From: Nitrosotalea sp. | Lineage (GTDB): Archaea > Thermoproteota > Nitrososphaeria > Nitrososphaerales > Nitrosopumilaceae | Direction: 5' to 3' | Assembly (NCBI GenBank): GCA_023252335.1 | Contig: JAJPEA010000009.1 | Span: 1 to 20,504 of the forward strand | Length of the DNA stretch: 20,504 nucleotides | In this document: positions 1 to 6,813 of the stretch, piece after piece | How positions within the stretch are numbered: position 1 is the stretch's first letter | Layout of the letters: every line of letters begins with the position of its first letter | Program-made: the position numbers and the translations under genes | The notes under the pieces: model-generated | What the model was told of the DNA's origin: nothing | Database searches by the model: none | What the model saw: only the letters and a program-made list of their open reading frames with translations

Positions 1-2
1 TA

Positions 3-50
3 ATTGCAGTATCAGCAAAGACTGGACTAAGATTTATGCCAAAATACTAG
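3..50 (+). CDS. possible 3' end of an upstream gene (partial)
   Basis: The third forward frame is open from the window edge to a TAG at 48-50 and reads IAVSAKTGLRFMPKY. The composition looks like a natural protein C-terminus, but fifteen residues are too few to name a family. The other forward frames give no better ending. A 12-bp palindrome and an oligo-T stretch follow directly, as would fit the end of a transcript. It could be chance. Confidence 0.3.
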   Translation: MAVSAKTGLRFMPKY

Positions 51-66
51 AACTAGTTCTTTTTCC
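49..66 (+). terminator. palindrome plus T-rich stretch, possible terminator
   Basis: A perfect 12-bp palindrome, agaactagttct (49-60), runs directly into tttt and a pyrimidine-rich stretch. Archaeal RNA polymerase terminates mainly at oligo-T, so this could end the gene whose 3' tail lies at 3-50. The palindrome alone is short and AT-rich, so its role is a guess. Confidence 0.25.
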
Positions 67-187
67 TAAATTTACAAATATTTTCAAACCAGCAAATATT
101 TAATCACGAAAAAAATCAATGTCTACACAAACCACAGTTAAAGACATAGATACACAATCAAATTGACACTCACGCCAGATCATAGAT

Positions 188-195
188 TATTATAC
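188..195 (+). promoter_or_regulatory. TATA-like box for the small hypothetical gene
   Basis: The AT-rich octamer ttattata is centred about 25 bp before the ATG at 216, the spacing expected if transcription starts at or next to the start codon. A purine-rich ggaaaggt lies just before the ATG and could also act as a weak ribosome binding site. Confidence 0.4.
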
Positions 196-215
196 AAGAC
201 CAGGGAAAGGTAACT

Positions 216-554
216 ATGGATTTTGAATTCGAAGAATTTGATTCTCCTGAAGACATATTTATTGCCATGTCCACTATGGCCCCACCAATGAAAAACATCT
301 TACCAATAAACTCATACAAAGGATACATCTTTTCAATAATTCCTTTAACTCCTGCTTCAGGAAATTCATATTTGATGATATATGTAAAAGGAAAACTTGA
401 TGGAAAGCTATTAGAATTTGACATGAATCTAAAAAAATTTAAGAATGTAGAAAGTGCGGAAAGATCAGACAAGATCTATTTTGTAGTCTTGACTCCAAAA
501 TCAAATACTATTGCAGACTCAGCAATTAGAATATTAGAGAAAAAATCTACCTAG
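216..554 (+). CDS. conserved-looking small hypothetical protein
   Basis: A 112-residue soluble protein of unrecognised family. The N-terminus is acidic (FEFEEFDSPED), the middle alternates hydrophobic and polar residues as in a beta-rich fold (GYIFSIIPL, SYLMIYVKGKLDG, KIYFVVL), and the end is lysine-rich (EKKST). It has no signal peptide or membrane helix. The ATG at 216 is preceded by a TATA-like box about 25 bp upstream. Its 3' end overlaps that of the convergent radical SAM gene by 8 bp. An antisense open frame also covers this region, but only the plus frame has natural-looking composition and a plausible promoter. No function can be given; the only context is the radical SAM neighbour, which is transcribed towards it. 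Confidence 0.65.
   Translation: MDFEFEEFDSPEDIFIAMSTMAPPMKNILPINSYKGYIFSIIPLTPASGNSYLMIYVKGKLDGKLLEFDMNLKKFKNVESAERSDKIYFVVLTPKSNTIADSAIRILEKKST
540..545 (-). terminator. oligo-T stretch after the radical SAM gene
   Basis: Directly after the minus-strand stop codon at 547-549 the minus strand reads six consecutive T. On the plus strand the same bases encode the lysine-rich C-terminus of the small hypothetical protein. A T-run just past a stop codon is the usual minimal archaeal termination signal. Confidence 0.4.
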
Positions 555-2112
555 TATAAGAAGGAGCATTTACGGATCTGCTCCTTGCATATTTTTCCAT
601 GATATCTTCTGGAAGCTTGCCGTTGAACAAGTCTTTAGATAAACCTCGAAGATACCTCATTATCGCCCAAGTTCCAGCTTTTATCATACCATACATGACA
701 AGTTTCATAGGAGGACCAAACGTCTTGTTTCTAATAATTATAGGAATAATATCATTAATAACCCTCAGATTGTGTTCCCAAGATTTCCAGAATAACGTAA
801 ATTGTGCCTCATTGAGGTTGCCAAAGTGCATTGAATTCTTTTCATTAAAGTCTTGGTACAATAGCGGGGCAACAAGACCTCGCATTCTTGTTTTCTTGAA
901 ATCCTCAATCAAATCTATAGTATACTGAGTTTCATCAGGAGTCTCATCTGGCCAACCAATTATAATAGTAGCTGCTGGGAACCAGTGATTCTCATTTAAT
1001 ATCCTAGCACCTTCTCTTACAACCCAACCCCATTCATCTGTTGAAAACGGTTTTGTTTTTACACCAAGGTGTTTCTTAACCATTCTTGGCGCTACTGTCT
1101 CAATTCCAAGATTTGTGGCAAGCCATTTTTCGTCGCTCATGCCATTTACTTCAGACATGTCATGTAAAAGTTTAGGATCAGCACATACAGCTGAAAATGT
1201 CATGTGAGTTGTTCCAACAAATCTTGCACCCAGAGACTTGAGACCTTTCCATAATTCAATTATTGCATCATAGTTTGGTTGAAAGTTTCTATTATCACAT
1301 CCATATAGAAGCATTTCATCAGAGTGTAGCCAGATAGAATCAAAACCATAATTCAAATTCATTTTTGCTTCTTGTTGTAATCTTTCTAATGGTAAATCTT
1401 TTTTTGATCGTTTGTTGACATCACAAAAGTCACATCCTCTTCCACACCCTCGCATTGCTTCAATTAGAGAATTAACAGTAGGTCCTTGAATCACAGGAAT
1501 GTTTTGAATATTCTTAACAAAACAATGCATTAGTTCAGGAGCATCACCTTTTTCAAGATCATGGAAAAGATCTAAAGCTAACTCGTCTGCTTCTCCTACA
1601 ACAACAGTATCAATTCCATGGATTTTCATCCTATCAGTTTTGGCAAGTTCCCATGCTCCGTTTCCGCCAACTACAACATGAAAATTATGCTTCTTTTTTA
1701 ACTGGATTATTTTTGCACACATTCTCTTGAATTTCATTGCAACGTAAGAGAGCTTTTCCGGAGACATTGTTGTAGTTACGGGAGCCATACCAAGTGGATC
1801 CATCACGTTGATTCCAACTACTTTGGTATCAGGGCCAATACATTTTTCAAGATAATCAGGATTTGCAATAAACACATCCTCTCTTTTGTAACCTTGTAAC
1901 AGCGCAGATTCCACCCTACGTAATCCAACTTGAGCAACCTTGGCTTCACCAGTTATTTGATCAGTTTCAACTGGAGGACAAAATACTTTATCAAATACCC
2001 ATTCAGGAACCACTTCATAAGGACCACATGCTATGAAACCATACAGAAAATTACCCCTATAATTAGTCATAAGGCTACGATCTGCAGTTAGAACTATTCT
2101 CCTTCCTGCCAT
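547..2112 (-). CDS. B12-binding-type radical SAM enzyme
   Basis: A 521-residue protein with the layout of cobalamin-dependent radical SAM enzymes. The N-terminal half (about 1-200) looks like a Rossmann-type B12-binding domain: VVGINVMDPLG near 98-108, VVVGGNG at 146-152, VVGEAD at 171-176. It lacks a clear DxHxxG motif, so cobalamin, if bound, would be bound without a lower His ligand. The radical SAM core follows, with the [4Fe-4S] motif C223-x3-C227-x2-C230 in GCGRGCDFC and the family-typical IIGWPDETPDE at 384-394. The C-terminal tail (about 430-521) is basic and has a hydrophobic stretch, suggesting contact with membranes or lipid substrates. The start is the ATG at 2110-2112, with a TATA-like box about 30 bp upstream. 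It stands alone and converges on the small hypothetical gene. Substrate is not visible; a lipid-modifying role such as tetraether ring formation is an inference discussed in the findings. Confidence 0.85.
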   Translation of the reverse strand: MAGRRIVLTADRSLMTNYRGNFLYGFIACGPYEVVPEWVFDKVFCPPVETDQITGEAKVAQVGLRRVESALLQGYKREDVFIANPDYLEKCIGPDTKVVGINVMDPLGMAPVTTTMSPEKLSYVAMKFKRMCAKIIQLKKKHNFHVVVGGNGAWELAKTDRMKIHGIDTVVVGEADELALDLFHDLEKGDAPELMHCFVKNIQNIPVIQGPTVNSLIEAMRGCGRGCDFCDVNKRSKKDLPLERLQQEAKMNLNYGFDSIWLHSDEMLLYGCDNRNFQPNYDAIIELWKGLKSLGARFVGTTHMTFSAVCADPKLLHDMSEVNGMSDEKWLATNLGIETVAPRMVKKHLGVKTKPFSTDEWGWVVREGARILNENHWFPAATIIIGWPDETPDETQYTIDLIEDFKKTRMRGLVAPLLYQDFNEKNSMHFGNLNEAQFTLFWKSWEHNLRVINDIIPIIIRNKTFGPPMKLVMYGMIKAGTWAIMRYLRGLSKDLFNGKLPEDIMEKYARSRSVNAPSYTR

Positions 2113-2138
2113 TCCTTTCTTCGACTTCTTTCTACTAT

Positions 2139-2146
2139 GATATAAA
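2139..2146 (-). promoter_or_regulatory. TATA-like box for the radical SAM gene
   Basis: The minus strand reads tttatatc, centred about 30 bp before the ATG at 2112. This predicts a start of transcription within a few bases of the start codon. The 106-bp region is shared with the divergent VIT-family gene. Confidence 0.5.
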
Positions 2147-2187
2147 TCGTTTACCTTACTACATCATTTTGAAAATTTTTACTTTTG

Positions 2188-2197
2188 ACATATAAAC
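2188..2197 (+). promoter_or_regulatory. TATA-like box for the VIT-family transporter
   Basis: The sequence acatataaac is centred about 26 bp before the ATG at 2219, placing the predicted transcription start on the start codon itself. No Shine-Dalgarno-like sequence precedes the ATG, consistent with a leaderless message. Confidence 0.55.
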
Positions 2198-2218
2198 AGG
2201 CATTGCATACTGTAGACA

Positions 2219-2938
2219 ATGAGTGGAATAGAACCACGACATGTTGAAGCACATCAAAAAGAAAGTAGCTCGATTAGAGATTTCGTATTTGGATTCGGAG
2301 ACGGGATAAACACATCGTTAGGGTTAGTAGCTGGAGTTGGCGGAGCAGAAGTATCATCTAACATAATCATACTAGCAGCTATTGTTGCCATGTTCACTGG
2401 TGCAAAAGCAATGGCAGTTCAAAATTATCTTGCTGTAAAATCACAGAGACAGATTTTAGATTCCGAAATTGAACGCGAAAAATGGGAGATGAATAATGTA
2501 CCAGAAGCAGAGAGAAAAGAAATAGAAGACATATACAAAACAAAAGGATTCACGGGTCAGGATTTAGAGAAGATTGTAAACAAAATAACATCAGACAAAA
2601 AAGTTTGGTTAGATACAATGCTTACAGAAGAACTCAAATTAAATTTAGACATAATAGGAAGTCCACTAAAAAGTGCGTTTCGCATGTTTGGCGCTTTTTT
2701 AGTAGGTGGAATTCTGCCAATCATTCCATATTTCTTTTTGAGTGGACATGTTCCACTTTTTGTAGCAATTGGGGTTAGTCTTTCTGCATCATTCATGATT
2801 GGAGCAATAAAGTCAAAGATTGCAAACATCAACATGTTACGGGGAGGATTAGAAATGGCGGGACTTGGAACTGGAATTGCCCTCATAGGATACGGAATAG
2901 GCTCAGAATTGGGAAGCCTTGGAATTATTAAGACTTGA
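2219..2938 (+). CDS. VIT1/CCC1-family Fe/Mn transporter
   Basis: A 239-residue membrane protein of the vacuolar iron transporter family, which exchanges protons for Fe(II) or Mn(II). Helix 1 carries the family signature FGFGDGINTSLGLVAGV (23-39) with the metal-pathway Asp28. Helix 2 spans about 48-66 and runs into AMAVQNYLAVKSQRQ (64-78). Next comes a charged cytoplasmic segment (about 80-145) rich in Glu and Lys, the place of the metal-binding domain in this family. Three more hydrophobic helices follow (about 153-173, 178-196, 213-232), giving five in total, as is usual. At helix 2 the protein has Gln-Asn where many relatives have Gly-Glu; that position varies in the family. The start is an ATG with a well-placed TATA box. 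Its last 11 bp overlap the convergent larB. Direction of transport (export or storage) cannot be told from sequence. Confidence 0.87.
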   Translation: MSGIEPRHVEAHQKESSSIRDFVFGFGDGINTSLGLVAGVGGAEVSSNIIILAAIVAMFTGAKAMAVQNYLAVKSQRQILDSEIEREKWEMNNVPEAERKEIEDIYKTKGFTGQDLEKIVNKITSDKKVWLDTMLTEELKLNLDIIGSPLKSAFRMFGAFLVGGILPIIPYFFLSGHVPLFVAIGVSLSASFMIGAIKSKIANINMLRGGLEMAGLGTGIALIGYGIGSELGSLGIIKT

Positions 2939-3713
2939 TTTTCTTTTGTACACTTCGATTTGCAACATTAGCTGCAAATGCCCCTGCACCTATTCCATTG
3001 TCAATATTGACAACAGATAGTCCCAGAGTACAACTTTGCAACATAGATGCCAACGCTGCAATTCCTTTTGCCCCATAACCATATCCAACTGATGAAGGAA
3101 CTCCAATTACAGGTATGTCAACCAAGGATGAGACTACGGATGCAAGTGCACCCTCCATCCCAGCAACCACTATGATTACATCGACCTCTTCAGATATCAC
3201 TTTCTTGATCACAGGAAAAAGCCTATGAATTCCAGCTATGCCAATATCATAACTGCAAATGCATTGGCATCCCATGGATTCACACATCAGCCTTGCTTCT
3301 TCTGCTACTCCAATATCAGAAGTGCCTGCCGTCAATATACCCACTTTTCCTCCAGTAAAACGCAGCTTGGTGGAGAATAGTATTGTCGTAGTATTTTTGC
3401 CCGTATGTATTTTCAACTTGTTTTTTCTAGAAAAGATCAATATTTTCTTGTAGTGATCTTTGTTTATCCTAGAAACAAGAACAGAGTCGGTTTTAGAAGT
3501 GGTTGTGAGAATTATTTTCTTGATATCTGCAAGTTCTTTTTTTTCTGCAAATATGACTTCAGGTATTCCGCGTCGTAATTTTCTACTCATATCTATCTTG
3601 GCAAAATCTTCAATTTTTTCAACAGAATAAAGAGAAAGTAATTTCTTGGCTTGTGGTACGCTTATTTTTCCAAGATCAAGTGATTTTAATATTTCAGTAA
3701 GATCCAATACCAT
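2928..3713 (-). CDS. larB: LarB, pyridinium-3,5-biscarboxylic acid mononucleotide synthase
   Basis: First enzyme of nickel-pincer nucleotide (NPN) synthesis. In this family it carboxylates C5 of the pyridinium ring of nicotinic acid adenine dinucleotide and hydrolyses the phosphoanhydride, yielding AMP and the biscarboxylated mononucleotide. The protein has 261 residues, normal for LarB. The N-terminal part (1-115) includes the conserved RRGIPEVIFAEKK (47-59). The C-terminal PurE-like domain carries GILTAGTSDIGVAEEA (125-140), MEGALASVVSSLVDIPVIGVPSSVGYG (186-212, quoted in two overlapping reads of the same stretch) and NSC-type SCTLGLSVVNIDNGIGAGAFA, where Cys228 matches the catalytic cysteine described for LarB. 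The gene starts at ATG 3711-3713, 38 bp after malate dehydrogenase on the same strand, so the two may be co-transcribed, although an AT-rich box in the gap could give larB its own start. It overlaps the VIT gene tail by 11 bp. Confidence 0.93.
   Translation of the reverse strand: MVLDLTEILKSLDLGKISVPQAKKLLSLYSVEKIEDFAKIDMSRKLRRGIPEVIFAEKKELADIKKIILTTTSKTDSVLVSRINKDHYKKILIFSRKNKLKIHTGKNTTTILFSTKLRFTGGKVGILTAGTSDIGVAEEARLMCESMGCQCICSYDIGIAGIHRLFPVIKKVISEEVDVIIVVAGMEGALASVVSSLVDIPVIGVPSSVGYGYGAKGIAALASMLQSCTLGLSVVNIDNGIGAGAFAANVANRSVQKKIKS
2939..2947 (+). terminator. oligo-T stretch after the VIT-family gene
   Basis: TTTTCTTTT begins directly after the TGA of the transporter gene. On the opposite strand these bases encode the lysine-rich C-terminus of LarB (KKIKS). 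It is a likely factor-independent archaeal termination site placed inside the neighbouring gene. Confidence 0.45.
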
Positions 3714-3751
3714 TTTTGATAACTAGTGCGTAGTTAAAAATTTAATCAGCT

Positions 3752-4660
3752 TTAAAGATTAGAGATGGCGTTTTTGACACTGTCTACACCCTTTTTGAAC
3801 CACTCTTTTTCATTTGAATCCAAATCTAATTCTATTATTTTTTCAACGCCATTTTTACCAATAACCGCTGGAACACCGATAGATACATCCGAGTAACCAT
3901 ATTCTCCATCCAGATATGTTGCCACAGGAATAACTTGTTTTGTGTTGTTTAATACCGCCTCCACTATAGTAGATATTGCATTACCCGGGGCATGAACTGT
4001 AGCACCTTTGAGTTCAATTACTTTAGCTGCAACTTGTCTAGTTCCTTGTACAATTTCTTCAATTTTCTCTTTTGATAGAATTGAAGTCAATGGCATTCCA
4101 GAAACAGTTGAGAATCTTGGAAGTGGCAACATGTTTTCACCATGTTCTCCTATCACAAGACCACGTATGGAGTTTCTAGAATAACCCGTAGATTCATGAA
4201 TAAATTGTGTAAAGCGTGACAAGTCAAGCATGCCACCCATTCCAAACACTCGGTTTTTTTGAAATCCTGAAACTTTGTATGTTAGATATGCCATAGGATC
4301 TAATGGATTGGTCACTGGAATTATCATTGCATCTTTAGCATGTTTTTGAATATTTTCTACGACACCCTTTACAATTGATGCATTTATTTTCAAGAGATCC
4401 ATTCTTGTCATACCTGGTTTTCTACCAGAACCTGCAACAACAACTACAATATCAGATCCCTTCATTTCAGAATAATCATTTGATCCTCTAACGTTAACGT
4501 CGATCCCTTTTTCTGCCAACATGTGATTTATGTCCATAGCCTCTCCTTGTGGAAGGCCTTGAACTACATCTAGTAATAATATTTCATCTGTAACTTTTCT
4601 CAAAGCTGTGAACAGTGCTGCTGCTCCACCAACTTTTCCTGAACCGATAATTGTAATCAT
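3752..4660 (-). CDS. mdh: malate dehydrogenase
   Basis: A 302-residue NAD-dependent 2-hydroxyacid dehydrogenase that interconverts malate and oxaloacetate. The N-terminal dinucleotide fold has GSGKVGG (6-12), and Asp31 ends the second strand, pointing to NAD preference. The mobile loop reads AGSGRKPGMTR (76-86); Arg80 and Arg86 are the malate-type substrate residues, where lactate dehydrogenases usually have Gln at the first position. Asn118 (VTNPLD), the Asp146/Arg149 pair (MLDLSRF) and catalytic His173 (GEHGEN) are all present. The ATG at 4658-4660 has a TATA-like box about 26 bp upstream and no ribosome binding site. In ammonia-oxidising archaea this step feeds the carbon-fixation cycle and the TCA segments. 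Here it is the first gene of a likely unit with larB and diverges from larC, an unusual setting for a central-metabolism gene. Confidence 0.93.
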   Translation of the reverse strand: MITIIGSGKVGGAAALFTALRKVTDEILLLDVVQGLPQGEAMDINHMLAEKGIDVNVRGSNDYSEMKGSDIVVVVAGSGRKPGMTRMDLLKINASIVKGVVENIQKHAKDAMIIPVTNPLDPMAYLTYKVSGFQKNRVFGMGGMLDLSRFTQFIHESTGYSRNSIRGLVIGEHGENMLPLPRFSTVSGMPLTSILSKEKIEEIVQGTRQVAAKVIELKGATVHAPGNAISTIVEAVLNNTKQVIPVATYLDGEYGYSDVSIGVPAVIGKNGVEKIIELDLDSNEKEWFKKGVDSVKNAISNL

Positions 4661-4682
4661 AAAAGGCCCTCAATTTAATCTC

Positions 4683-4690
4683 TAATTAAA
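4683..4690 (-). promoter_or_regulatory. TATA-like box for mdh-larB
   Basis: The minus strand reads tttaatta, centred about 26 bp before the malate dehydrogenase ATG, which predicts a leaderless transcript. It sits in the 123-bp divergent region shared with larC, so both halves of the NPN locus could be controlled from one place. Confidence 0.5.
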
Positions 4691-4752
4691 CTTGACTGTT
4701 TTTTCCCAGTTAACACATCTACTAGTAACCAAAATTATGAATCAAATTACAA

Positions 4753-4760
4753 TTTATATG
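4753..4760 (+). promoter_or_regulatory. TATA-like box for larC-larE-cysteine desulfurase
   Basis: The sequence tttatatg is centred about 27 bp before the larC ATG at 4784; transcription would start at or next to the start codon. Between this box and the opposing mdh box lie about 60 bp in which a nickel- or redox-responsive operator could sit. I see only short dyads there (gttaac, actagt), none convincing. Confidence 0.55.
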
Positions 4761-4783
4761 CATTTCAGTATGTTTAGAAAATC

Positions 4784-6016
4784 ATGGTACTAGTAATTGA
4801 TGCACAGGTGGCTGGAATTTCAGGCGACATGTTGCTTTCATCGCTAGTCAACATGGGCGCAAAAAAGTCCAAAGTTATAGATGCAGCATATTCAATTGAA
4901 GAATATCTTAGAGGTTCAAAAATTGCAAAAATGGATTTTGAAAAAACTGTTAAACATGGAACAGAAGCAACGTATCTTGTTTTAGAAACAATTGAAGAGT
5001 ATCATGAAAGAAAAGGAATTGAGATTCAAGAATGCATATTATCCACATCAGACAAGATAGGACTATCGGAAAAAGCCAAAGTTTTTGCAAAAGAAAGCAT
5101 TAGATCATTACTTTATGCAGAGTCAAACATACATGGAGAGACACTTGAATCAGTACACTTTCATGAAGCATCAAGTATTGACACCGCTATAGACATCATA
5201 GGTTCTGCTATTGCACTAGACGATTTGAGATTATTTTCAGATGAAATTATTTCAACTCCAGTGGCAGTAGGGGGTGGAACTCTGACATTTTCTCACGGCA
5301 CTGTGTCCAACCCAGCAAGCGCAATATTAGAGATATTTCGTGGTTCAGACATAGCAATTCACGGAGGAAGAATAAAAGAGGAACTTACTACTCCCACTGG
5401 CGCAAGCCTGCTTGTAAACTTGGTAGATAAATGTTCAGAATTTTATCCAACAATGAAAATAAAATCAATAGGATATGGCGCTGGCAGTAAAAACTTTGAT
5501 GGATTTCCCAATGTTTTAAAAATTGTCCAAGGAGAATTGACAGAAGAATTTCAATTGGATACTATACAAATTCTTGAAACAAACCTTGATGACGTATCTG
5601 GCGAAACAATAGGACATATGATTGACAAGTTAATTGCAAATGGTGCAAAAGATGTTACAGTAACAGGTGGAATAACAAAGAAAGGAAGGCCGACAAACCT
5701 AGTTTCTGTAATATGCGAACCATCCATTGCAAATACCTTGATTAGCATGCTTATTTCAGAAACCGGCACTTTAGGTGTACGGATAAGATCATCTAATCGC
5801 TATGTGGTTCCTAGAATAGTTGTTTCAGTACCCATCACAATACAAGGAAAAAACTTTACTGTGAAATGCAAAATTGTGAAGCATAATGAGACTATAAAAC
5901 ATTTCAAAGTAGAATCAGACGATGTAAAGACAATTTCAGATTCACTATCATTATCATTCAAAGAAACATCAGATCTGATATCAAGCGAAATCAAACTGAG
6001 GTTAAACATACGATGA
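4784..6016 (+). CDS. larC: LarC, NPN cofactor nickel insertase (CTP-dependent cyclometallase)
   Basis: Last enzyme of NPN synthesis: it inserts nickel into the dithiolated pyridinium mononucleotide using CTP. The 410-residue single chain has the DUF111-family landmarks: GISGDMLLSSLVNMGA (11-26), VHFHEASSIDTAIDIIGS (124-141), STPVAVGGGTL (157-167), HGTVSNPAS (171-179), ELTTPTGASLL (200-210), ETNLDDVSGE (265-274) and TKKGRPTNL (298-306). In Lactiplantibacillus plantarum LarC is made from two reading frames joined by programmed frameshifting; here it is one uninterrupted frame. The start ATG has a TATA-like box about 27 bp upstream and begins MVLVIDAQVAG, where most relatives have D-C-F-S-G, so the usual Cys-Phe-Ser is replaced by Ala-Gln-Val-Ala. 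The stop overlaps the larE start as ATGA, so the two are translationally coupled. Confidence 0.93.
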   Translation: MVLVIDAQVAGISGDMLLSSLVNMGAKKSKVIDAAYSIEEYLRGSKIAKMDFEKTVKHGTEATYLVLETIEEYHERKGIEIQECILSTSDKIGLSEKAKVFAKESIRSLLYAESNIHGETLESVHFHEASSIDTAIDIIGSAIALDDLRLFSDEIISTPVAVGGGTLTFSHGTVSNPASAILEIFRGSDIAIHGGRIKEELTTPTGASLLVNLVDKCSEFYPTMKIKSIGYGAGSKNFDGFPNVLKIVQGELTEEFQLDTIQILETNLDDVSGETIGHMIDKLIANGAKDVTVTGGITKKGRPTNLVSVICEPSIANTLISMLISETGTLGVRIRSSNRYVVPRIVVSVPITIQGKNFTVKCKIVKHNETIKHFKVESDDVKTISDSLSLSFKETSDLISSEIKLRLNIR

Positions 6017-6813
6017 GACAGATTGAAGATCTAGTGACTTGGTTTCATGGAAAAGAAAAAGTTTTGGTAGCTCTTTCAGGAGGAGTAGATAGTGCGCTTG
6101 TAGCATATGCTGCCCAAATGGCGCTAGGTAAACAAGCTGTTGCAGTGACTGCAGATTACAAGACACTCTCTCAAGAAGAATTGGATTCTGCAAAAAAAAT
6201 TTGTCAAGAAATTGGAATTAGACATGTAATTATAGAATATAGCGAGTTAGATAATCCAGATTTTGTAAAAAACGACAAAAACAGGTGCTTTTATTGTAGA
6301 ACAGAATTAGCTGAACATCTTATCACACTATCAAGAAAAGAAAAAATCAACTTGATTGTTGATGGTACCAATCTAGATGATCTAGTAGAATATCGACCAG
6401 GAATAATAGCATTGAAAAAAAACGGTATTCAAAGTCCTCTAGTAGAAAGCGGATTCACAAAATCTGATGTCAGACAAGTTGCAAAAGAAAATAATATTTC
6501 CATTCATGATAAACCATCCAACTCTTGTCTAGCATCACGCATACCATGGGGTAGTACTGTTACATCTGAAAAGCTTGAAAGAATAGAGAAGAGTGAAACT
6601 ATGATAAAACATCTTTTCGGAGTAAGACAGGTGAGAGTTCGAGATTTCGGAAATAGAGCAAGTATAGAGGTGGATAAAAATGAGATAGTATTTTTAGATG
6701 ACGAAAAAAAAATGCTGATACTTGAGAAATATATGAACGGATTGGGATTTGATAATATCTTGATTGATCCTAACGGCTATAGACCAGGTAAACTCAATGT
6801 GATAACAGATTGA
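6013..6813 (+). CDS. larE: LarE, ATP-dependent sulfur transferase for NPN (three-Cys type)
   Basis: Second enzyme of NPN synthesis: it adenylates the two carboxylates of the pyridinium mononucleotide and converts them to thiocarboxylates. The 266 residues form an N-terminal PP-loop ATP-pyrophosphatase domain with LSGGVDSALV (21-30), DGTNLDD (117-123) and a C-terminal sulfur-transfer domain with PSNSCLASRIPWG (168-180). Cysteines lie at 64, 92, 95 and 172. Cys172 matches the sulfur-donating cysteine of L. plantarum LarE. The added Cys92-x2-Cys95 (NRCFYC) with Cys172 matches the three-cysteine LarE type reported to hold a [4Fe-4S] cluster, which would make sulfur transfer catalytic instead of sacrificial. 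The gene overlaps larC by ATGA and the cysteine desulfurase by TTGA, so the three are one translational unit. The Cys pattern is seen directly; the cluster is inferred from the family. Confidence 0.93.
   Translation: MRQIEDLVTWFHGKEKVLVALSGGVDSALVAYAAQMALGKQAVAVTADYKTLSQEELDSAKKICQEIGIRHVIIEYSELDNPDFVKNDKNRCFYCRTELAEHLITLSRKEKINLIVDGTNLDDLVEYRPGIIALKKNGIQSPLVESGFTKSDVRQVAKENNISIHDKPSNSCLASRIPWGSTVTSEKLERIEKSETMIKHLFGVRQVRVRDFGNRASIEVDKNEIVFLDDEKKMLILEKYMNGLGFDNILIDPNGYRPGKLNVITD

Noticed and set aside
170..472. Minus-strand open frame of 100 codons antisense to the small hypothetical gene
   Set aside because: Composition is unnatural (Ser/Phe/Met-rich low complexity), it has no visible promoter, and the plus frame reads as a normal protein with a placed TATA-like box.
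3752..4660. Lactate dehydrogenase, which would link directly to lactate racemisation
   Set aside because: The substrate loop is GRKPGMTR with Arg80, the malate-type residue, not the Gln expected for lactate dehydrogenase.
4691..4752. Possible operator in the mdh/larC divergent region (gttaac and actagt palindromes, GTTA...TAAC dyad)
   Set aside because: The arms are only four to six bases in AT-rich DNA; no known nickel-regulator motif is visible, so no site is claimed.
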